Source: Pseudoalteromonas amylolytica
Lineage (GTDB): Bacteria > Pseudomonadota > Gammaproteobacteria > Enterobacterales > Alteromonadaceae
Assembly (NCBI RefSeq): GCF_001854605.1
Contig: NZ_MKJU01000006.1
Span: forward strand, 248,001-312,000
Direction: 5' to 3'
DNA: 64,000 bases
The position numbers and the translations under genes are program-made. The first letter of the stretch is position 1. The number at the start of each line of letters is the position of its first letter. The notes beneath the pieces were generated by a model, which did not search any database, had not been told where the DNA came from, and worked only from the letters and a program-made list of their open reading frames with translations. Below, piece by piece: positions 26,859 through 36,651 of this stretch.

Positions 26859-27536
26859 ATGGCTTTAATTAACAGAATTGAAGATCTAATAAAATCAGAA
26901 GTAAATGCATTTTTAGATAAGGCTGAAGACCCTCGTAAATTAGCAGCGCAATTGTTGATTGAGCTGAACGATGCTTTAAGCGAATGCCGCTCGACAGCTG
27001 CAACAATTATTTGCGAACAGAAGGCGCTTAGCAGGCGCACCAGTGAGCATGATAAGCAAATAGAGTTATGGCAACAAAAAGCTGAGCATGCTTTAAGCAA
27101 AGATAGAGAAGATCTTGCTAAGGCCGCATTAAGTGAAAAGCAAAAGTTTATTGATAATCGGGAGAAATTGCAGGAGCAATTAGCCTCACTTGATGAAACG
27201 TTAATCAAATTGAAAGACGATGCAGATAAGCTTGCGAGTAAAATTCAGGTTTTAAAAGCTAAGCAACTACAGCTTGAGCGAGCACAAAGATCATGCAGCG
27301 CAAGAATAAAGGTACAGCAGACTCTTCGCAGCGATGAGGTGGCGAATGTGCTCAACCGTTTTGAGCAGTTGGAAAGTAAAGTTGAGCGTATAGAGGCGCA
27401 AGTTGAGAGTTACGAGTTAGGCCAATCTTCAACGGCGCTGCAATTCGCGCAGTTTGAACGAAATGAAAAAGTTGATGTGGCACTGGCACAGTTGAAGCAA
27501 CAGATGCAAAGCAAGCCTGCGCCAGCAGGGGCTTAA
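26859..27536 (+). CDS. pspA: Phage shock protein A (PspA/IM30/Vipp1 family)
   Basis: A 225-residue, almost wholly helical coiled-coil protein starting MALINRIEDLIKSEVNAFLDKAEDP, with ELNDALSECRSTAATII further on. PspA binds the inner face of a stressed cytoplasmic membrane and helps keep the proton-motive force; it also restrains PspF. GGAG at 26849-26852 sets the start. The gene opens an operon with pspC and a small membrane protein. pspB is not found between pspA and pspC, unlike in E. coli. Confidence 0.95.
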   Translation: MALINRIEDLIKSEVNAFLDKAEDPRKLAAQLLIELNDALSECRSTAATIICEQKALSRRTSEHDKQIELWQQKAEHALSKDREDLAKAALSEKQKFIDNREKLQEQLASLDETLIKLKDDADKLASKIQVLKAKQLQLERAQRSCSARIKVQQTLRSDEVANVLNRFEQLESKVERIEAQVESYELGQSSTALQFAQFERNEKVDVALAQLKQQMQSKPAPAGA

Positions 27537-27546
27537 GGAGTCATTT

Positions 27547-27750
27547 ATGAAATATTATAGTGAGAGAAAGAGTTGTTTCCGTGTTCTAGGTCATAAAAAA
27601 ATAACTGGGGTGTGTGCGGGAGTTGCTGAGCGGTTTGATATGCCTATCTGGCTTACTCGCCTGCTTACTGTGTTGTTATTTATTAAGTTTCCGGTGGTGA
27701 CAGTGCTTGCGTATGCAATAGCCAGTGTTGCGTTACCAACCAAAGCTTAA
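27547..27750 (+). CDS. pspC: PspC-domain protein, short form
   Basis: Only 67 residues, essentially one PspC domain: KKITGVCAGVAERFDMPIWLTRLL followed by a membrane helix (about residues 42-63) ending VALPTKA. E. coli PspC is roughly twice as long because of a C-terminal region that binds PspA. The short form may only act as a membrane partner. It begins 10 bp after pspA. Confidence 0.88.
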   Translation: MKYYSERKSCFRVLGHKKITGVCAGVAERFDMPIWLTRLLTVLLFIKFPVVTVLAYAIASVALPTKA

Positions 27751-27762
27751 AGGTGAAATGCT

Positions 27763-28086
27763 ATGAAAACCGTATTTTTAGTACTGATCGCATTGCTAAT
27801 ATGTTCCACCTTATCTTGGTTGAGCTCACCACTTTCTTGGCTAAGTATTCCTGACTTTTTTATGAATCTGAGCTGGGTTGGGATAGAGCTTATTACCGTA
27901 TTAATTGGAACAATCGCCTTTATAGCGGTCATTGCGTTACTGGGAATGGGGTTGATTGGCGCCTTTTTAGTAGTGTTCATTGGGCTAGTTTTGGCACTGC
28001 TGTTCAACTCTATTTTGATTGCTATTCCTCTTTTATTGCTAGTTGGATTGGGGTGGTTAGTGTTTGAACCTGTGTCAGGTCATTAG
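27763..28086 (+). CDS. Small hydrophobic inner-membrane protein in the psp operon
   Basis: A 107-residue protein with three or four membrane segments (about residues 3-20, 36-62, 64-84 and 85-102) and almost no charged residues. It starts 12 bp after pspC and is probably co-transcribed. I recognise no named family; its place suggests a role in the membrane-stress response, in the position where other genomes carry pspD or similar small proteins. Confidence 0.7.
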   Translation: MKTVFLVLIALLICSTLSWLSSPLSWLSIPDFFMNLSWVGIELITVLIGTIAFIAVIALLGMGLIGAFLVVFIGLVLALLFNSILIAIPLLLLVGLGWLVFEPVSGH

Positions 28087-28170
28087 CACATAAAACATTG
28101 GGCTAATGGCGCGTGACTGTCTATTTCATGTTATGATTTAGACAGTTATTGCTATTTTAAAGGAATGTTC

Positions 28171-28668
28171 ATGTTTGCTAAATATCTTGCTGTATTTACC
28201 TCTATGCTGTTGAGCTTAGCGCCCTCTCTGGTCATAGCTGAACAGGGAAATTCGTCTAAGCTTGTGGTACAACACGCTAAGATCAGGCAATTTCTCCCAG
28301 CCGCGACTTCAACTGCAGCGTACTTTTCGTTAATGAATCATTCACCACAAACACGGATACTACAAAAAGCCACTATATCTGGCTTAGGAAGAGTTGAAAT
28401 TCATGAGCATGTTCATAGTGATACAATGATGCGAATGCAAAAAGTACAAGAGCTGACTATATCACCTTACCAAACAATCTCTTTTCAGCCAGGAGGCTAT
28501 CATTTAATGGCGTTTGAGCCGACAGGTAAATTACGAAAAGGTGAAAAGCTGACTTTGACATTATACTTTGCAAACGGTGAAAGGCTTGAAAGCCCTATAA
28601 AGGTGGTGTCTTTGCAAGAGGAAATGGGTAAGCAAGAAAATAACCACTCAGAACATAAACATCATTAG
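28171..28668 (+). CDS. PCu(A)C-type periplasmic copper chaperone
   Basis: About 165 residues with an N-terminal signal peptide (cleavage near IAEQG). The copper motif is visible as EIHEHVHSDTMMRMQKV and later GGYHLMAFE, matching H-Mx10Mx21HxM-type ligands of the family. The C-terminus is His-rich (NNHSEHKHH). Such proteins deliver Cu(I) to the CuA site of cytochrome oxidase. ATG 28171 is preferred to ATG 28165 because AAAGGA (28159-28164) abuts the latter but sits six bases from the former. DUF2333 begins 8 bp after its stop. Confidence 0.88.
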   Translation: MFAKYLAVFTSMLLSLAPSLVIAEQGNSSKLVVQHAKIRQFLPAATSTAAYFSLMNHSPQTRILQKATISGLGRVEIHEHVHSDTMMRMQKVQELTISPYQTISFQPGGYHLMAFEPTGKLRKGEKLTLTLYFANGERLESPIKVVSLQEEMGKQENNHSEHKHH

Positions 28669-28676
28669 GAGCAGTT

Positions 28677-29663
28677 ATGCAGCAAAATATAGGAAAGTTT
28701 ATTGGTGCACTAAGCGCTTTACTCTTACTAGGCTATTTGTTGGCGGTTTATTGGAGTGTAGAACCTGCAAAATTTGATGTATTAGAGCGCGCAAAACAGC
28801 AAGCTCAGAGTAATAACGAAAAGTTGGTGACGGGGTATGTCACAACCAACACTTTAATTAGTGTGAGTGAAACCTTATTGCAAAAATCAGGGGGGTATTT
28901 GTCAAATGACATGCTACCGCCTGGCGTTTTAATGGACAACATGCCAGCTTGGGAATATGGCGCATTGGAAATGGTACGCGATCTGGCGTTGTCTATGCGT
29001 AAAGACTTTAGCCGTTCTCAATCTCAGTCGACGGAACATCCTGCACTTAAATTGGCACAGCCGCAATTCAATATTAGTTCAACGGCTTGGGCATGGCCTA
29101 GCGCTGAGGGCGAGTATCAATCAGGCATTAATTACCTTAAAGAGTACCGCTCAAAAATCGCAAGCCCTGCACAGAGGGATAGCCAATTCTATGCGCGCGC
29201 AGATAATCTACGGGGTTGGTTGAAGGAAGCTGAAAAGCGATTAGGAAGTTTAAGCCAGCGTTTAAGTGCCAGTGTTGGCCAAGATAGAGTTAATACAGAT
29301 TTAGCTGGGGACAGTGCGGCGAATCAAGCAACATATACACCTAGCCATAGAGAAATAAAAACATCTTGGTGGAAGATTGACGATGTATTCTACGAATCTC
29401 GGGGCGCAAGTTGGGCACTGCTACATTTTTTAAAAGCCGTAGAGCATGACTTTGCAGACGTGCTAGCAAAAAAGAATGCGACGGTCAGCCTACAACAGAT
29501 TATTCGAGAACTCGAAGCGACTCAAGAAACCGTTTGGAGTCCTATGATTTTAAATGGTAGCGGATTTGGCTTGGTTGCTAATCATTCGTTAGTAATGGCA
29601 AACTATATTTCAAGAGCTAATGCAGCTCTTATCGAACTCAGTGAACTCTTAGCGCAAGGATAA
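28677..29663 (+). CDS. DUF2333 family protein
   Basis: A 328-residue protein with one N-terminal membrane anchor (about residues 8-26) and a large, probably periplasmic, helical domain. The stretch GGYLSNDMLPPGVLMDNMPAWEYG matches the best conserved part of DUF2333, found widely in gammaproteobacteria. No function is known. It lies 8 bp after the copper chaperone gene and 3 bp before the next one, so the three form an operon. Confidence 0.85.
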   Translation: MQQNIGKFIGALSALLLLGYLLAVYWSVEPAKFDVLERAKQQAQSNNEKLVTGYVTTNTLISVSETLLQKSGGYLSNDMLPPGVLMDNMPAWEYGALEMVRDLALSMRKDFSRSQSQSTEHPALKLAQPQFNISSTAWAWPSAEGEYQSGINYLKEYRSKIASPAQRDSQFYARADNLRGWLKEAEKRLGSLSQRLSASVGQDRVNTDLAGDSAANQATYTPSHREIKTSWWKIDDVFYESRGASWALLHFLKAVEHDFADVLAKKNATVSLQQIIRELEATQETVWSPMILNGSGFGLVANHSLVMANYISRANAALIELSELLAQG

Positions 29664-29666
29664 AAA

Positions 29667-30428
29667 ATGAAAAAGTACTGTATTGCGGCCGCGTTGTCGA
29701 TGGCCTGTTTGGCACCCGTTGCTCAAGCTGACACCTTACTTGGATTGTATTTAGGAGCCGAAGGATGGCAGGCCGATAACTCGGGGAACTTCGCCGAAAG
29801 CGGCAATGCTCAGTCATTCAATTTCGATGATGAAACTTTCACAAGTTACTATGCTGCGCTTGAGCACCCAGTGCCATTTGTGCCTAATATCAAGTTACGC
29901 TATACCGAACTCGAACTAAATGGTTCCACTACCTTGTCTGAAACGTTTGAATTTGGCGGAAAAGACTTTATCGTTGGCACCACTGCGAATACTTTCACCG
30001 ATCTAAGCCATGTAGACTATACCCTTTACTATGAAATATTTGACAATGATTTAGTGTCATTTGACTTTGGTGTAAACCTTAAACAATTTGATGGCACAAT
30101 TCAGGTTGCGGGTACAGTTGAAGGGAATACCACTACAGAAACTCGCGACTTTTCAGGCGTGGTACCGCTGGGTTACCTGCGTGCTGAACTTGGCTTACCA
30201 ATGACCGGCTTTAGCGTGTTTGCAGAAGGCAGTATGCTGGCTGTTGATGATAGCAAAATTCAAGACTATCAAGTGGGTGTTGCATGGCAAGTAATTGGCA
30301 ATTTGGCTGTTGATGTAGCTGTGCGTGCTGGTTATCGCTCGATGGTACTTGAATTAGATGATGTTGATGACATCTCTACAGATATCGATGCCTCAGGACC
30401 ATTTGCTGGTATCGAAGTACATTTCTAA
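29667..30428 (+). CDS. TIGR04219-family outer-membrane beta-barrel protein
   Basis: A 253-residue protein with signal peptide (cleavage after VAQA) and alternating aromatic/hydrophobic strands ending in a terminal Phe (GIEVHF), the usual outer-membrane insertion signal. The start GLYLGAEGWQ fits TIGR04219, a small barrel family of marine gammaproteobacteria. Function is unknown. It starts 3 bp after the DUF2333 stop and ends the operon. Confidence 0.85.
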   Translation: MKKYCIAAALSMACLAPVAQADTLLGLYLGAEGWQADNSGNFAESGNAQSFNFDDETFTSYYAALEHPVPFVPNIKLRYTELELNGSTTLSETFEFGGKDFIVGTTANTFTDLSHVDYTLYYEIFDNDLVSFDFGVNLKQFDGTIQVAGTVEGNTTTETRDFSGVVPLGYLRAELGLPMTGFSVFAEGSMLAVDDSKIQDYQVGVAWQVIGNLAVDVAVRAGYRSMVLELDDVDDISTDIDASGPFAGIEVHF

Positions 30429-30445
30429 TTCTCAGTATGATTTAG

Positions 30446-30489
30446 CTAACCTCGGCTGTGCAAACTCGCGAATACGCAGTTGAGGTTAG
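30446..30489. terminator. Hairpin between convergent genes
   Basis: CTAACCTC (30446-30453) pairs with GAGGTTAG (30482-30489) around a 28-nt loop. No T-run follows on either strand, so a termination role is suggested mainly by its place between two converging transcripts. Confidence 0.35.
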
Positions 30490-30542
30490 TGAGCTGACAG
30501 AGCACTCACAAGAGAGCTCCGTTACTTACCTGAAATATCTTA

Positions 30543-31421
30543 TCAGCTCCAGTGACATTCAAACTCCTCGGCGAGCGCTTGCTCCAACTGATGTTTATAC
30601 TTTTTGTTGATAGGTGAACTCACCAATTTTTTCAACTCATCTCCAGTTTGCGTCAACTTGTAGTAGCTCAGAACGAGTTCATTGCTTTTCGGGGTTAACG
30701 TGAGCTTTTTGCTGTGAAAAGAAAACTGCATTGGCTGACCTTGTTTTAAGCTGGCAGACTCAATCTCTTTTCGATACAGCAAGTTAATATCCATTAAAGT
30801 GAGTATATTGGGGAAGCTAAGACCTGCATTGGCGAGGTTAATGGACTCCTTGTTGCCCTTTCTTAGTAAGTCGAAAAATGAAGGCTTTTTATAATATCCT
30901 AACAAAATTAAGTAGCTGTCTTCTTTTTCTAGGTAGCCGCAAAGTGCTGCACATTTTTGTAAGGCCGAGGCTTCTCTTTGTGTCATCTGCTTTAATGTTT
31001 GCAAGCTCTTGATAGAAAAAGTACCAGGTGAGACGGTTTCGCCCACTAAAATTTTTGCCCACAACTTTTGCATATTTTGATTGGCGATATCTTCAGCCAG
31101 TACAATGTAGTGCTCTAACCAGTCTGGGTCTGGTCGTCCCTGACTGGTTACATCTGGACACACGCTCAATGCCATCGCCGTAATTTGCTCAATGTTCTGC
31201 TGACGCTGAATTTTGTTGAGTTGCTGGCGCTTCAATGCCCGTTTAAGAAGGCTTTCATCACTGCGTACTGAATAGCTTATGGGCATGGTACCTTGTGCGC
31301 TGTAACTGTTATCTGAGGCACTTCGTGTACCAAAGTCACGACTTTTAACCATCGTAAATCCGAGTTTATCTTCGATTAATGAGGCTAAGCTCGCTTTAGC
31401 TTGGGCGTTTTTTACACTCAT
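30543..31421 (-). CDS. TIGR03899-family protein
   Basis: A 292-residue soluble protein. DPDWLEHYIVLAEDIANQNMQKLWAKIL and SPGTFSIKSLQTLKQMTQREA are typical of the TIGR03899 (DUF2806-related) family of marine gammaproteobacteria. Biochemical role is unknown. Its start overlaps the end of the upstream 194-residue protein gene by 4 bp (ATGA), so the two are translationally coupled. It converges on the TIGR04219 gene. Confidence 0.78.
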   Translation of the reverse strand: MSVKNAQAKASLASLIEDKLGFTMVKSRDFGTRSASDNSYSAQGTMPISYSVRSDESLLKRALKRQQLNKIQRQQNIEQITAMALSVCPDVTSQGRPDPDWLEHYIVLAEDIANQNMQKLWAKILVGETVSPGTFSIKSLQTLKQMTQREASALQKCAALCGYLEKEDSYLILLGYYKKPSFFDLLRKGNKESINLANAGLSFPNILTLMDINLLYRKEIESASLKQGQPMQFSFHSKKLTLTPKSNELVLSYYKLTQTGDELKKLVSSPINKKYKHQLEQALAEEFECHWS

Positions 31422-32002
31422 GTAGAGGCTCGCAATTTAAGTTCTGTTTGTAGGTTATTGAACGCTGAAATCATCAACTGATGTATGTAATATTCCATAT
31501 ACAGTGCCATATAACCGCCAAAAATGGTGGAGTGAATGACGCCCGTTACGTGCCAGTGTACGGTGATCGAATCATTACGTGGCGTTAGAGTGAGTTGTCC
31601 GGCAGCGGTATGTTCGTTATTAATCAACAGTGAAAAGTGTATGCCGTGAGCATCTTTCTTGGTAATGGTTATTTCAGCCTTGCCAAACTGATGTTGCACG
31701 GTTGCATGGGCGCCAACACCGGTACTAGGAATGGAAATGAGAATATCTTTAGTACCTTTCACTCGATTTAAGCGCATAAGTTGCGACCAAGCTTGTAAGT
31801 CAAATAGAGATGAAAGCTGTTGAGCCTCTGCTGTGAGAAAGGTCTTTTGTTGCTTTAAATGATACTTATGAGGCAAAAGCAAACCAGCCAGCACAAATAG
31901 TAAGCAAGCGAGTAACAATACCTTAGTCAAAGTGATGAGAATTCTGATAGCTATCTCCAGCAACATTGGTTGCGAACATCCAACACGCAAGTAGTTGAAC
32001 AT
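31418..32002 (-). CDS. Membrane-anchored SRPBCC-like protein
   Basis: A 194-residue protein with a strong N-terminal membrane helix (about residues 18-44) and a C-terminal beta-rich domain resembling the polyketide-cyclase/SRPBCC fold (GTKDILISIPSTGVGAHATV, then LTLTPRNDSITVHWHVTG). SRPBCC domains bind hydrophobic ligands; no ligand can be inferred. It is coupled to the TIGR03899 gene and divergent from the EAL-domain gene with 136 bp between. Confidence 0.62.
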   Translation of the reverse strand: MFNYLRVGCSQPMLLEIAIRILITLTKVLLLACLLFVLAGLLLPHKYHLKQQKTFLTAEAQQLSSLFDLQAWSQLMRLNRVKGTKDILISIPSTGVGAHATVQHQFGKAEITITKKDAHGIHFSLLINNEHTAAGQLTLTPRNDSITVHWHVTGVIHSTIFGGYMALYMEYYIHQLMISAFNNLQTELKLRAST

Positions 32003-32138
32003 CGTCTATAATATTTCATGTACGTATGAAATTTATACCTGATAGTAAAAATGTACCACAATTCGTATGATGGTAAATGGGTTAGTAAACTTAAGCTTGA
32101 AACACAATAAAGCAAAGTAGTGAATTGAAGGATAAAAA

Positions 32139-34346
32139 ATGGCGTCTGAGCAAGATGATTTTTTGTTTCTAGATCATGATGATGACACACAAGAAGCTGA
32201 GGTCAGTGGAGCCGCGTGGGATATCCTTGTTGTAGATGATGATCCTGAAATTCATTCTGTTACAACATTGGCCTTGTCAGGCGTAGAGTTTTGGGGTCGA
32301 ACGTTGCATTTTCACCATGCATACAGTGGTAAAGAGGCCATAGAAAAGTTAATCCATAACCCAGAAATATGTGTGATGTTGCTAGATGTGGTGATGGAAA
32401 CTGACGATGCCGGCTTGACCGTCGTAAAGCGTGTGCGAGACGAACTAAAAAATGAAAATGTGCGCATTATTTTACGTACAGGCCAACCAGGTCACGCCCC
32501 TGAAGAGCAAGTGATCCGCGACTACGATATCAACGATTACAAGATGAAGACGGAGCTAACACGCAGTAAGTTGGTAACGTCCATGATGACAGCAGTGCGT
32601 TCATATCGTCAAATTTGTGAGCTCGAAGCGCAAGGTTTAGCGTTGGCATCGATTCTTGACGCCATTAAAGGGATTCTTGGTCATAACGACATTCGAACCT
32701 TTAGCCTTGCAGTAGTGACACAATTAGCAAAAATTTTAGGCAGTGAACCCTATGGTATTGTCAGTGGGCAATTGGGGAATGACAAACGGATTGTTGTGTT
32801 AGGTGGCACTAGTCAGTTTCAAGAGTTTTTTGGCCAAGGGCTTGAGCAGTTAGACAATGGCCGTGTGATCATGCAGGTACAGAATTGTTTTGACAGCGGT
32901 GAGCATCAGCAAACTGATCATGATATTACCGTACTACTTCAGGGCAAAAATCGCAGCGCGGCGATTTATTTGGAGCTAGACATTCAGCCGACAGACTCTC
33001 AATTGCAGTCTATGGAGATCTTTTTAGCTAACGTCAGTATTGGATTAGACAACATAAAATTGTTTAATGAATTACGTGATGTGGCTTATAAAGACCCGCT
33101 AACAAAGTTACCAAATCGCGCTTGTTTTACTGATAAAATCGCACAGTACTACAAGGATCAAGACAGTAACTTAATACTTATCCTGATCGATATTGCTCAG
33201 TTTTCAGATATCAACAATGGTTTAGGCCAAGAAGTGGGTAATCAATTGTTGCTTGCCGTAATGCATCGCCTTGACCAAGAATTCCCTCAGGTTGAGCTGC
33301 TGGCGCGCATTGGGGCTGATGTGTTTGCAATGTTGCTGCCTAAAATAGGTTTTGATGAGCGCATGTTCATGGACAGCTTACTGATTCCTTATCAAGTGAA
33401 TGAGCATGTTTTATCAATTCATTTCAGAGTGGGAATATGTGACCAAGACGACTTTGCTTGTAATGGCTTGGAGACACTAAAATTAGCTTACATAGCGCTG
33501 AATCAAGCGAAACAAGGAAATCAGTCAGTTGGTTGGTATACATCAGATCTTGAAGAAAAAATGGCTTGGAAGTTGGGACTTATTCGCCAACTAAGACAAG
33601 ATTTTGAACAACGCAAATTAGAGGTATGGTATCAACCTCAGTTATGTTTCAAAACACTAGAAGTGACGGGCTGTGAAGCGTTATTACGCTGGCCATCGGA
33701 CAATGGCCGATATATCTCTCCTGGAATTTTTGTGCCTTTGGCTGAAAATGCGGGGCTGATTGTCGATATTGGTCAATGGGTGCTAGAGCAGGCGTGTGAG
33801 CAACAAAAAAAACTGGCGGCTATGGGCAAACCTATCAGCGTTGCGGTGAATGTGTCGGTGCCTCAGTTTAAAGTTCCCAACTATGCGCAAAGTGTAAAAG
33901 AAACTCTGTTGGAATATGATATAGAGCCACATTTTATCGAATTAGAAGTCACAGAAAGTGTGGTCATGGACGAAGTTGGCGCGGTGGTAGAGACACTGAC
34001 TGAATTACAAGAGCTTGGAGTAGAAGTGGCTATTGACGATTTTGGCACGGGGTTTTCATCACTGAGTTACTTGCAAAAATTGCCATTTTCTCGACTAAAG
34101 ATCGACAGAGCATTTATCAAAGACATTCCTGATAATGATAGCGGAGCGATTGCTGAACTCGTGATATCTTTAGGCCGGCATCTTGGTCGTAAAACAATTG
34201 CAGAAGGCGTTGAGACTCAAGCACAAAGCGACTTATTAAAAAAAATGGGCTGTGATGAAGTACAAGGGTTTATGTACGCTAAGCCCATGCCAAGTCATGA
34301 GTTTATGGCGTTTTTAAAAAGCTATAAACCTAAGGCGAGTGACTAA
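32139..34346 (+). CDS. Response regulator REC-DUF3369-GGDEF-EAL, c-di-GMP phosphodiesterase
   Basis: A 735-residue protein. The REC domain (about residues 28-150) has DDD near DILVVDDDPEIH and phospho-acceptor Asp in VCVMLLDVVM. DUF3369 follows to about residue 310, then a GGDEF domain (about 315-465) in which the signature reads RIGADVFAML instead of GGDEF, so cyclase activity is unlikely. The C-terminal EAL domain is intact: CEALLRW, ELEVTES, DDFGTGFSSLSYL, KIDRAFIKDI, EGVETQ and QGFMYAKPM. It should hydrolyse c-di-GMP under control of a phosphorelay. No cognate histidine kinase is adjacent. A polysaccharide/biofilm link is plausible but not shown. Confidence 0.92.
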   Translation: MASEQDDFLFLDHDDDTQEAEVSGAAWDILVVDDDPEIHSVTTLALSGVEFWGRTLHFHHAYSGKEAIEKLIHNPEICVMLLDVVMETDDAGLTVVKRVRDELKNENVRIILRTGQPGHAPEEQVIRDYDINDYKMKTELTRSKLVTSMMTAVRSYRQICELEAQGLALASILDAIKGILGHNDIRTFSLAVVTQLAKILGSEPYGIVSGQLGNDKRIVVLGGTSQFQEFFGQGLEQLDNGRVIMQVQNCFDSGEHQQTDHDITVLLQGKNRSAAIYLELDIQPTDSQLQSMEIFLANVSIGLDNIKLFNELRDVAYKDPLTKLPNRACFTDKIAQYYKDQDSNLILILIDIAQFSDINNGLGQEVGNQLLLAVMHRLDQEFPQVELLARIGADVFAMLLPKIGFDERMFMDSLLIPYQVNEHVLSIHFRVGICDQDDFACNGLETLKLAYIALNQAKQGNQSVGWYTSDLEEKMAWKLGLIRQLRQDFEQRKLEVWYQPQLCFKTLEVTGCEALLRWPSDNGRYISPGIFVPLAENAGLIVDIGQWVLEQACEQQKKLAAMGKPISVAVNVSVPQFKVPNYAQSVKETLLEYDIEPHFIELEVTESVVMDEVGAVVETLTELQELGVEVAIDDFGTGFSSLSYLQKLPFSRLKIDRAFIKDIPDNDSGAIAELVISLGRHLGRKTIAEGVETQAQSDLLKKMGCDEVQGFMYAKPMPSHEFMAFLKSYKPKASD

Positions 34347-34405
34347 ATATTGCAAACAAGCAAGGATGTGCGCTTTACCTTAGTTTGTTGCTGATAATCT
34401 ATAGT

Positions 34406-34433
34406 TTGTGGTTGTAGGCATTTAGGCTATAAT
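34406..34433 (+). promoter_or_regulatory. Promoter of ygiQ
   Basis: TATAAT at 34428-34433 lies 16 bp after TTGTGG (34406-34411). The -10 is perfect and the GGC before it is common in strong promoters; the -35 is poor. The distance to the ATG at 34464 is 30 bp. Confidence 0.5.
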
Positions 34434-34463
34434 TCGCCTCTTTTTATCCTCTAGGCAGTCACT

Positions 34464-36638
34464 ATGAGCGCACTCAAAGCTGAACGTCCGTTGTTTTCTT
34501 ATCCCAAATATTGGGCTGAATGTTACGGCACGGCTCCTTTTTTACCTACCACACGTGAAGAAATGGATCAATTAGGCTGGGATAGCTGCGATATTGTATT
34601 AGTGACAGGGGACGCCTACGTTGATCACCCTAGCTTTGGCATGGCGGTCATTGGACGGGTGCTTGAAGCACAAGGTTTTAGAGTAGGGATCATCGCGCAG
34701 CCAGATTGGTCGAGTAAAGATGCTTTTATGAGCCTAGGCAAGCCCAACCTGTTTTTTGGTGTAACTGCAGGCAACATGGATTCCATGATAAACCGTTATA
34801 CCGCCGAAAAACGCATGCGACACGATGATGCTTATACCCCAGGAAATGTAGGCGGAAAGCGTCCTGACCGTGCTGTTGTGGTGTACAGCCAAAGGTGTCG
34901 AGAAGCCTATAAAGACGTACCGCTAGTCATCGGTGGGATTGAAGCAAGCTTAAGGCGCATCGCTCATTATGATTACTGGCAAGAAAAAGTACGCCGCAGC
35001 ATTATCTTCGATGCAAAGGCCGACATCTTGATCTATGGGAACGCTGAGCGTCCACTGGTGGAAGTGGCTCACCGTATTGCCAAAGGTGACAAAGTAGAAG
35101 ATATTCAAGATGTGCGTGGCACGGCTGTTATTCGTAAAACTCCTTTACCGCAGTGGCGAGGTAGTGATTCAACCGCGATAGACAAGATAGGAAAAATTGA
35201 TCCCATTCCCAACCCCTATGGTGCTGATGATGTGGGTTGTAGTAAATCAGAATTCACCAAAGCGGGCATTGATTTGTCGGCGGAAGCTGCCAAGCCTATC
35301 ACCGTTCAACCACCTCGTTTGAAGCCTTGGGAAAAGGTCTACGTAAAGTTGCCAGCTTTTGAACAAGTAAGTGTTAATAAACCTTTGTACGCGCATGCTT
35401 CTCGAATTTTGCATCAAGAAACCAATCCAGGGTGTGCCCGAGCGTTGTTTCAACGTCATGGAGATCGCTCCGTATGGGTCAATCCTCCAGCCTTTCCCCT
35501 TGAAACACAAGAAATGGATATCGTATTTGGCTTGCCGTATCAGCGCGTTCCACATCCAAGTTACGGAGATGCGAAAATCCCTGCCTATGAGATGATAAAA
35601 ACCTCCGTAAATATCATGCGTGGTTGTTTTGGTGGTTGTAGTTTCTGCTCGATTACAGAACATGAAGGCAGAATAATTCAAAGTCGATCTGAGCAGTCAA
35701 TCATTGATGAAATCGAACAGATCAGAGACAAAGTGCCTGGTTTCACTGGGGTTATCTCAGACTTAGGTGGCCCGACAGCAAACATGTATAAGTTGCGCTG
35801 TAAGAGCAAAAAAGCGGAAAGTACGTGTCGTCGTTTGTCTTGCGTATATCCAGATATTTGTAAGCATATGGACACAGACCACACACCAACTATTGAGCTA
35901 TATCGCAAGGCCCGTGATGTAAAGGGTATTAAGAAAATCCTGATAGCATCGGGGGTACGATATGATTTAGCAATTGAAGACCCGCGCTATGTGAAAGAGC
36001 TCGTGACACATCATGTTGGTGGCTATTTAAAGATTGCTCCAGAGCATACCGAAGAAGGGCCATTGTCTAAAATGATGAAACCGGGCATGGGCACCTATGA
36101 TAAGTTTAAGGAACTCTTTGATAAATATTCAAAAGAAGCTGGTAAGAAGCAATACTTGATCCCGTATTTTATTTCTGCACACCCAGGTACAACGGACGAA
36201 GACATGGTGAACATGGCTCTGTGGTTAAAAGCACATGACTTTAAACTAGACCAAGTTCAGAACTTTTATCCTTCACCTATGGCAAACGCGACGACTATTT
36301 ACCATACGCAAATGAACTCGCTACGAAACATCAAGAACAATACTGAGCAAGTATCTGTGCCCAAAGGCGCAAGGCAAAGGCGCTTGCATAAGGCTATTTT
36401 GCGTTATCATGACTCATCAGGCTGGCCTATGATCCGTGAAGCTTTACGTAACATGGGTAAGGCAAATTTAATTGGTAAGGGTCCGAATTGCCTTGTACCT
36501 GAGGAAGGGCGCACTGAGCGTAGTAAAAATACGCGTGGCCGAGCAGCTCTGACCAGACACACAGGGTTTAGCCAGTTTAAAAAGGCCAATACCAAACCTA
36601 AGGTTGGCGGAAATAGACGCAACGCGAAGCAAAAGTGA
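34464..36638 (+). CDS. ygiQ: YgiQ family radical SAM protein
   Basis: A 724-residue protein. The radical SAM cluster motif is [18 protein letters not shown] (C-x3-C-x2-C) near residue 387; the N-terminal domain holds [21 protein letters not shown] and [18 protein letters not shown], both conserved in YgiQ. The substrate is not known. The last 60 residues are Lys/Arg-rich ([16 protein letters not shown]), suggesting nucleic-acid contact. It converges on the TRAP-type binding protein gene with only 13 bp between stops. Confidence 0.92.
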   Translation: MSALKAERPLFSYPKYWAECYGTAPFLPTTREEMDQLGWDSCDIVLVTGDAYVDHPSFGMAVIGRVLEAQGFRVGIIAQPDWSSKDAFMSLGKPNLFFGVTAGNMDSMINRYTAEKRMRHDDAYTPGNVGGKRPDRAVVVYSQRCREAYKDVPLVIGGIEASLRRIAHYDYWQEKVRRSIIFDAKADILIYGNAERPLVEVAHRIAKGDKVEDIQDVRGTAVIRKTPLPQWRGSDSTAIDKIGKIDPIPNPYGADDVGCSKSEFTKAGIDLSAEAAKPITVQPPRLKPWEKVYVKLPAFEQVSVNKPLYAHASRILHQETNPGCARALFQRHGDRSVWVNPPAFPLETQEMDIVFGLPYQRVPHPSYGDAKIPAYEMIKTSVNIMRGCFGGCSFCSITEHEGRIIQSRSEQSIIDEIEQIRDKVPGFTGVISDLGGPTANMYKLRCKSKKAESTCRRLSCVYPDICKHMDTDHTPTIELYRKARDVKGIKKILIASGVRYDLAIEDPRYVKELVTHHVGGYLKIAPEHTEEGPLSKMMKPGMGTYDKFKELFDKYSKEAGKKQYLIPYFISAHPGTTDEDMVNMALWLKAHDFKLDQVQNFYPSPMANATTIYHTQMNSLRNIKNNTEQVSVPKGARQRRLHKAILRYHDSSGWPMIREALRNMGKANLIGKGPNCLVPEEGRTERSKNTRGRAALTRHTGFSQFKKANTKPKVGGNRRNAKQK

Positions 36639-36651
36639 CCCATAATAGGCC

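Noticed and set aside
28116..28146. ACTGTCTA/TAGACAGT inverted repeat between the psp membrane protein and the copper chaperone
   Set aside because: No T-tract follows and no known operator matches; it could be structure or a binding site but evidence is too thin to annotate.
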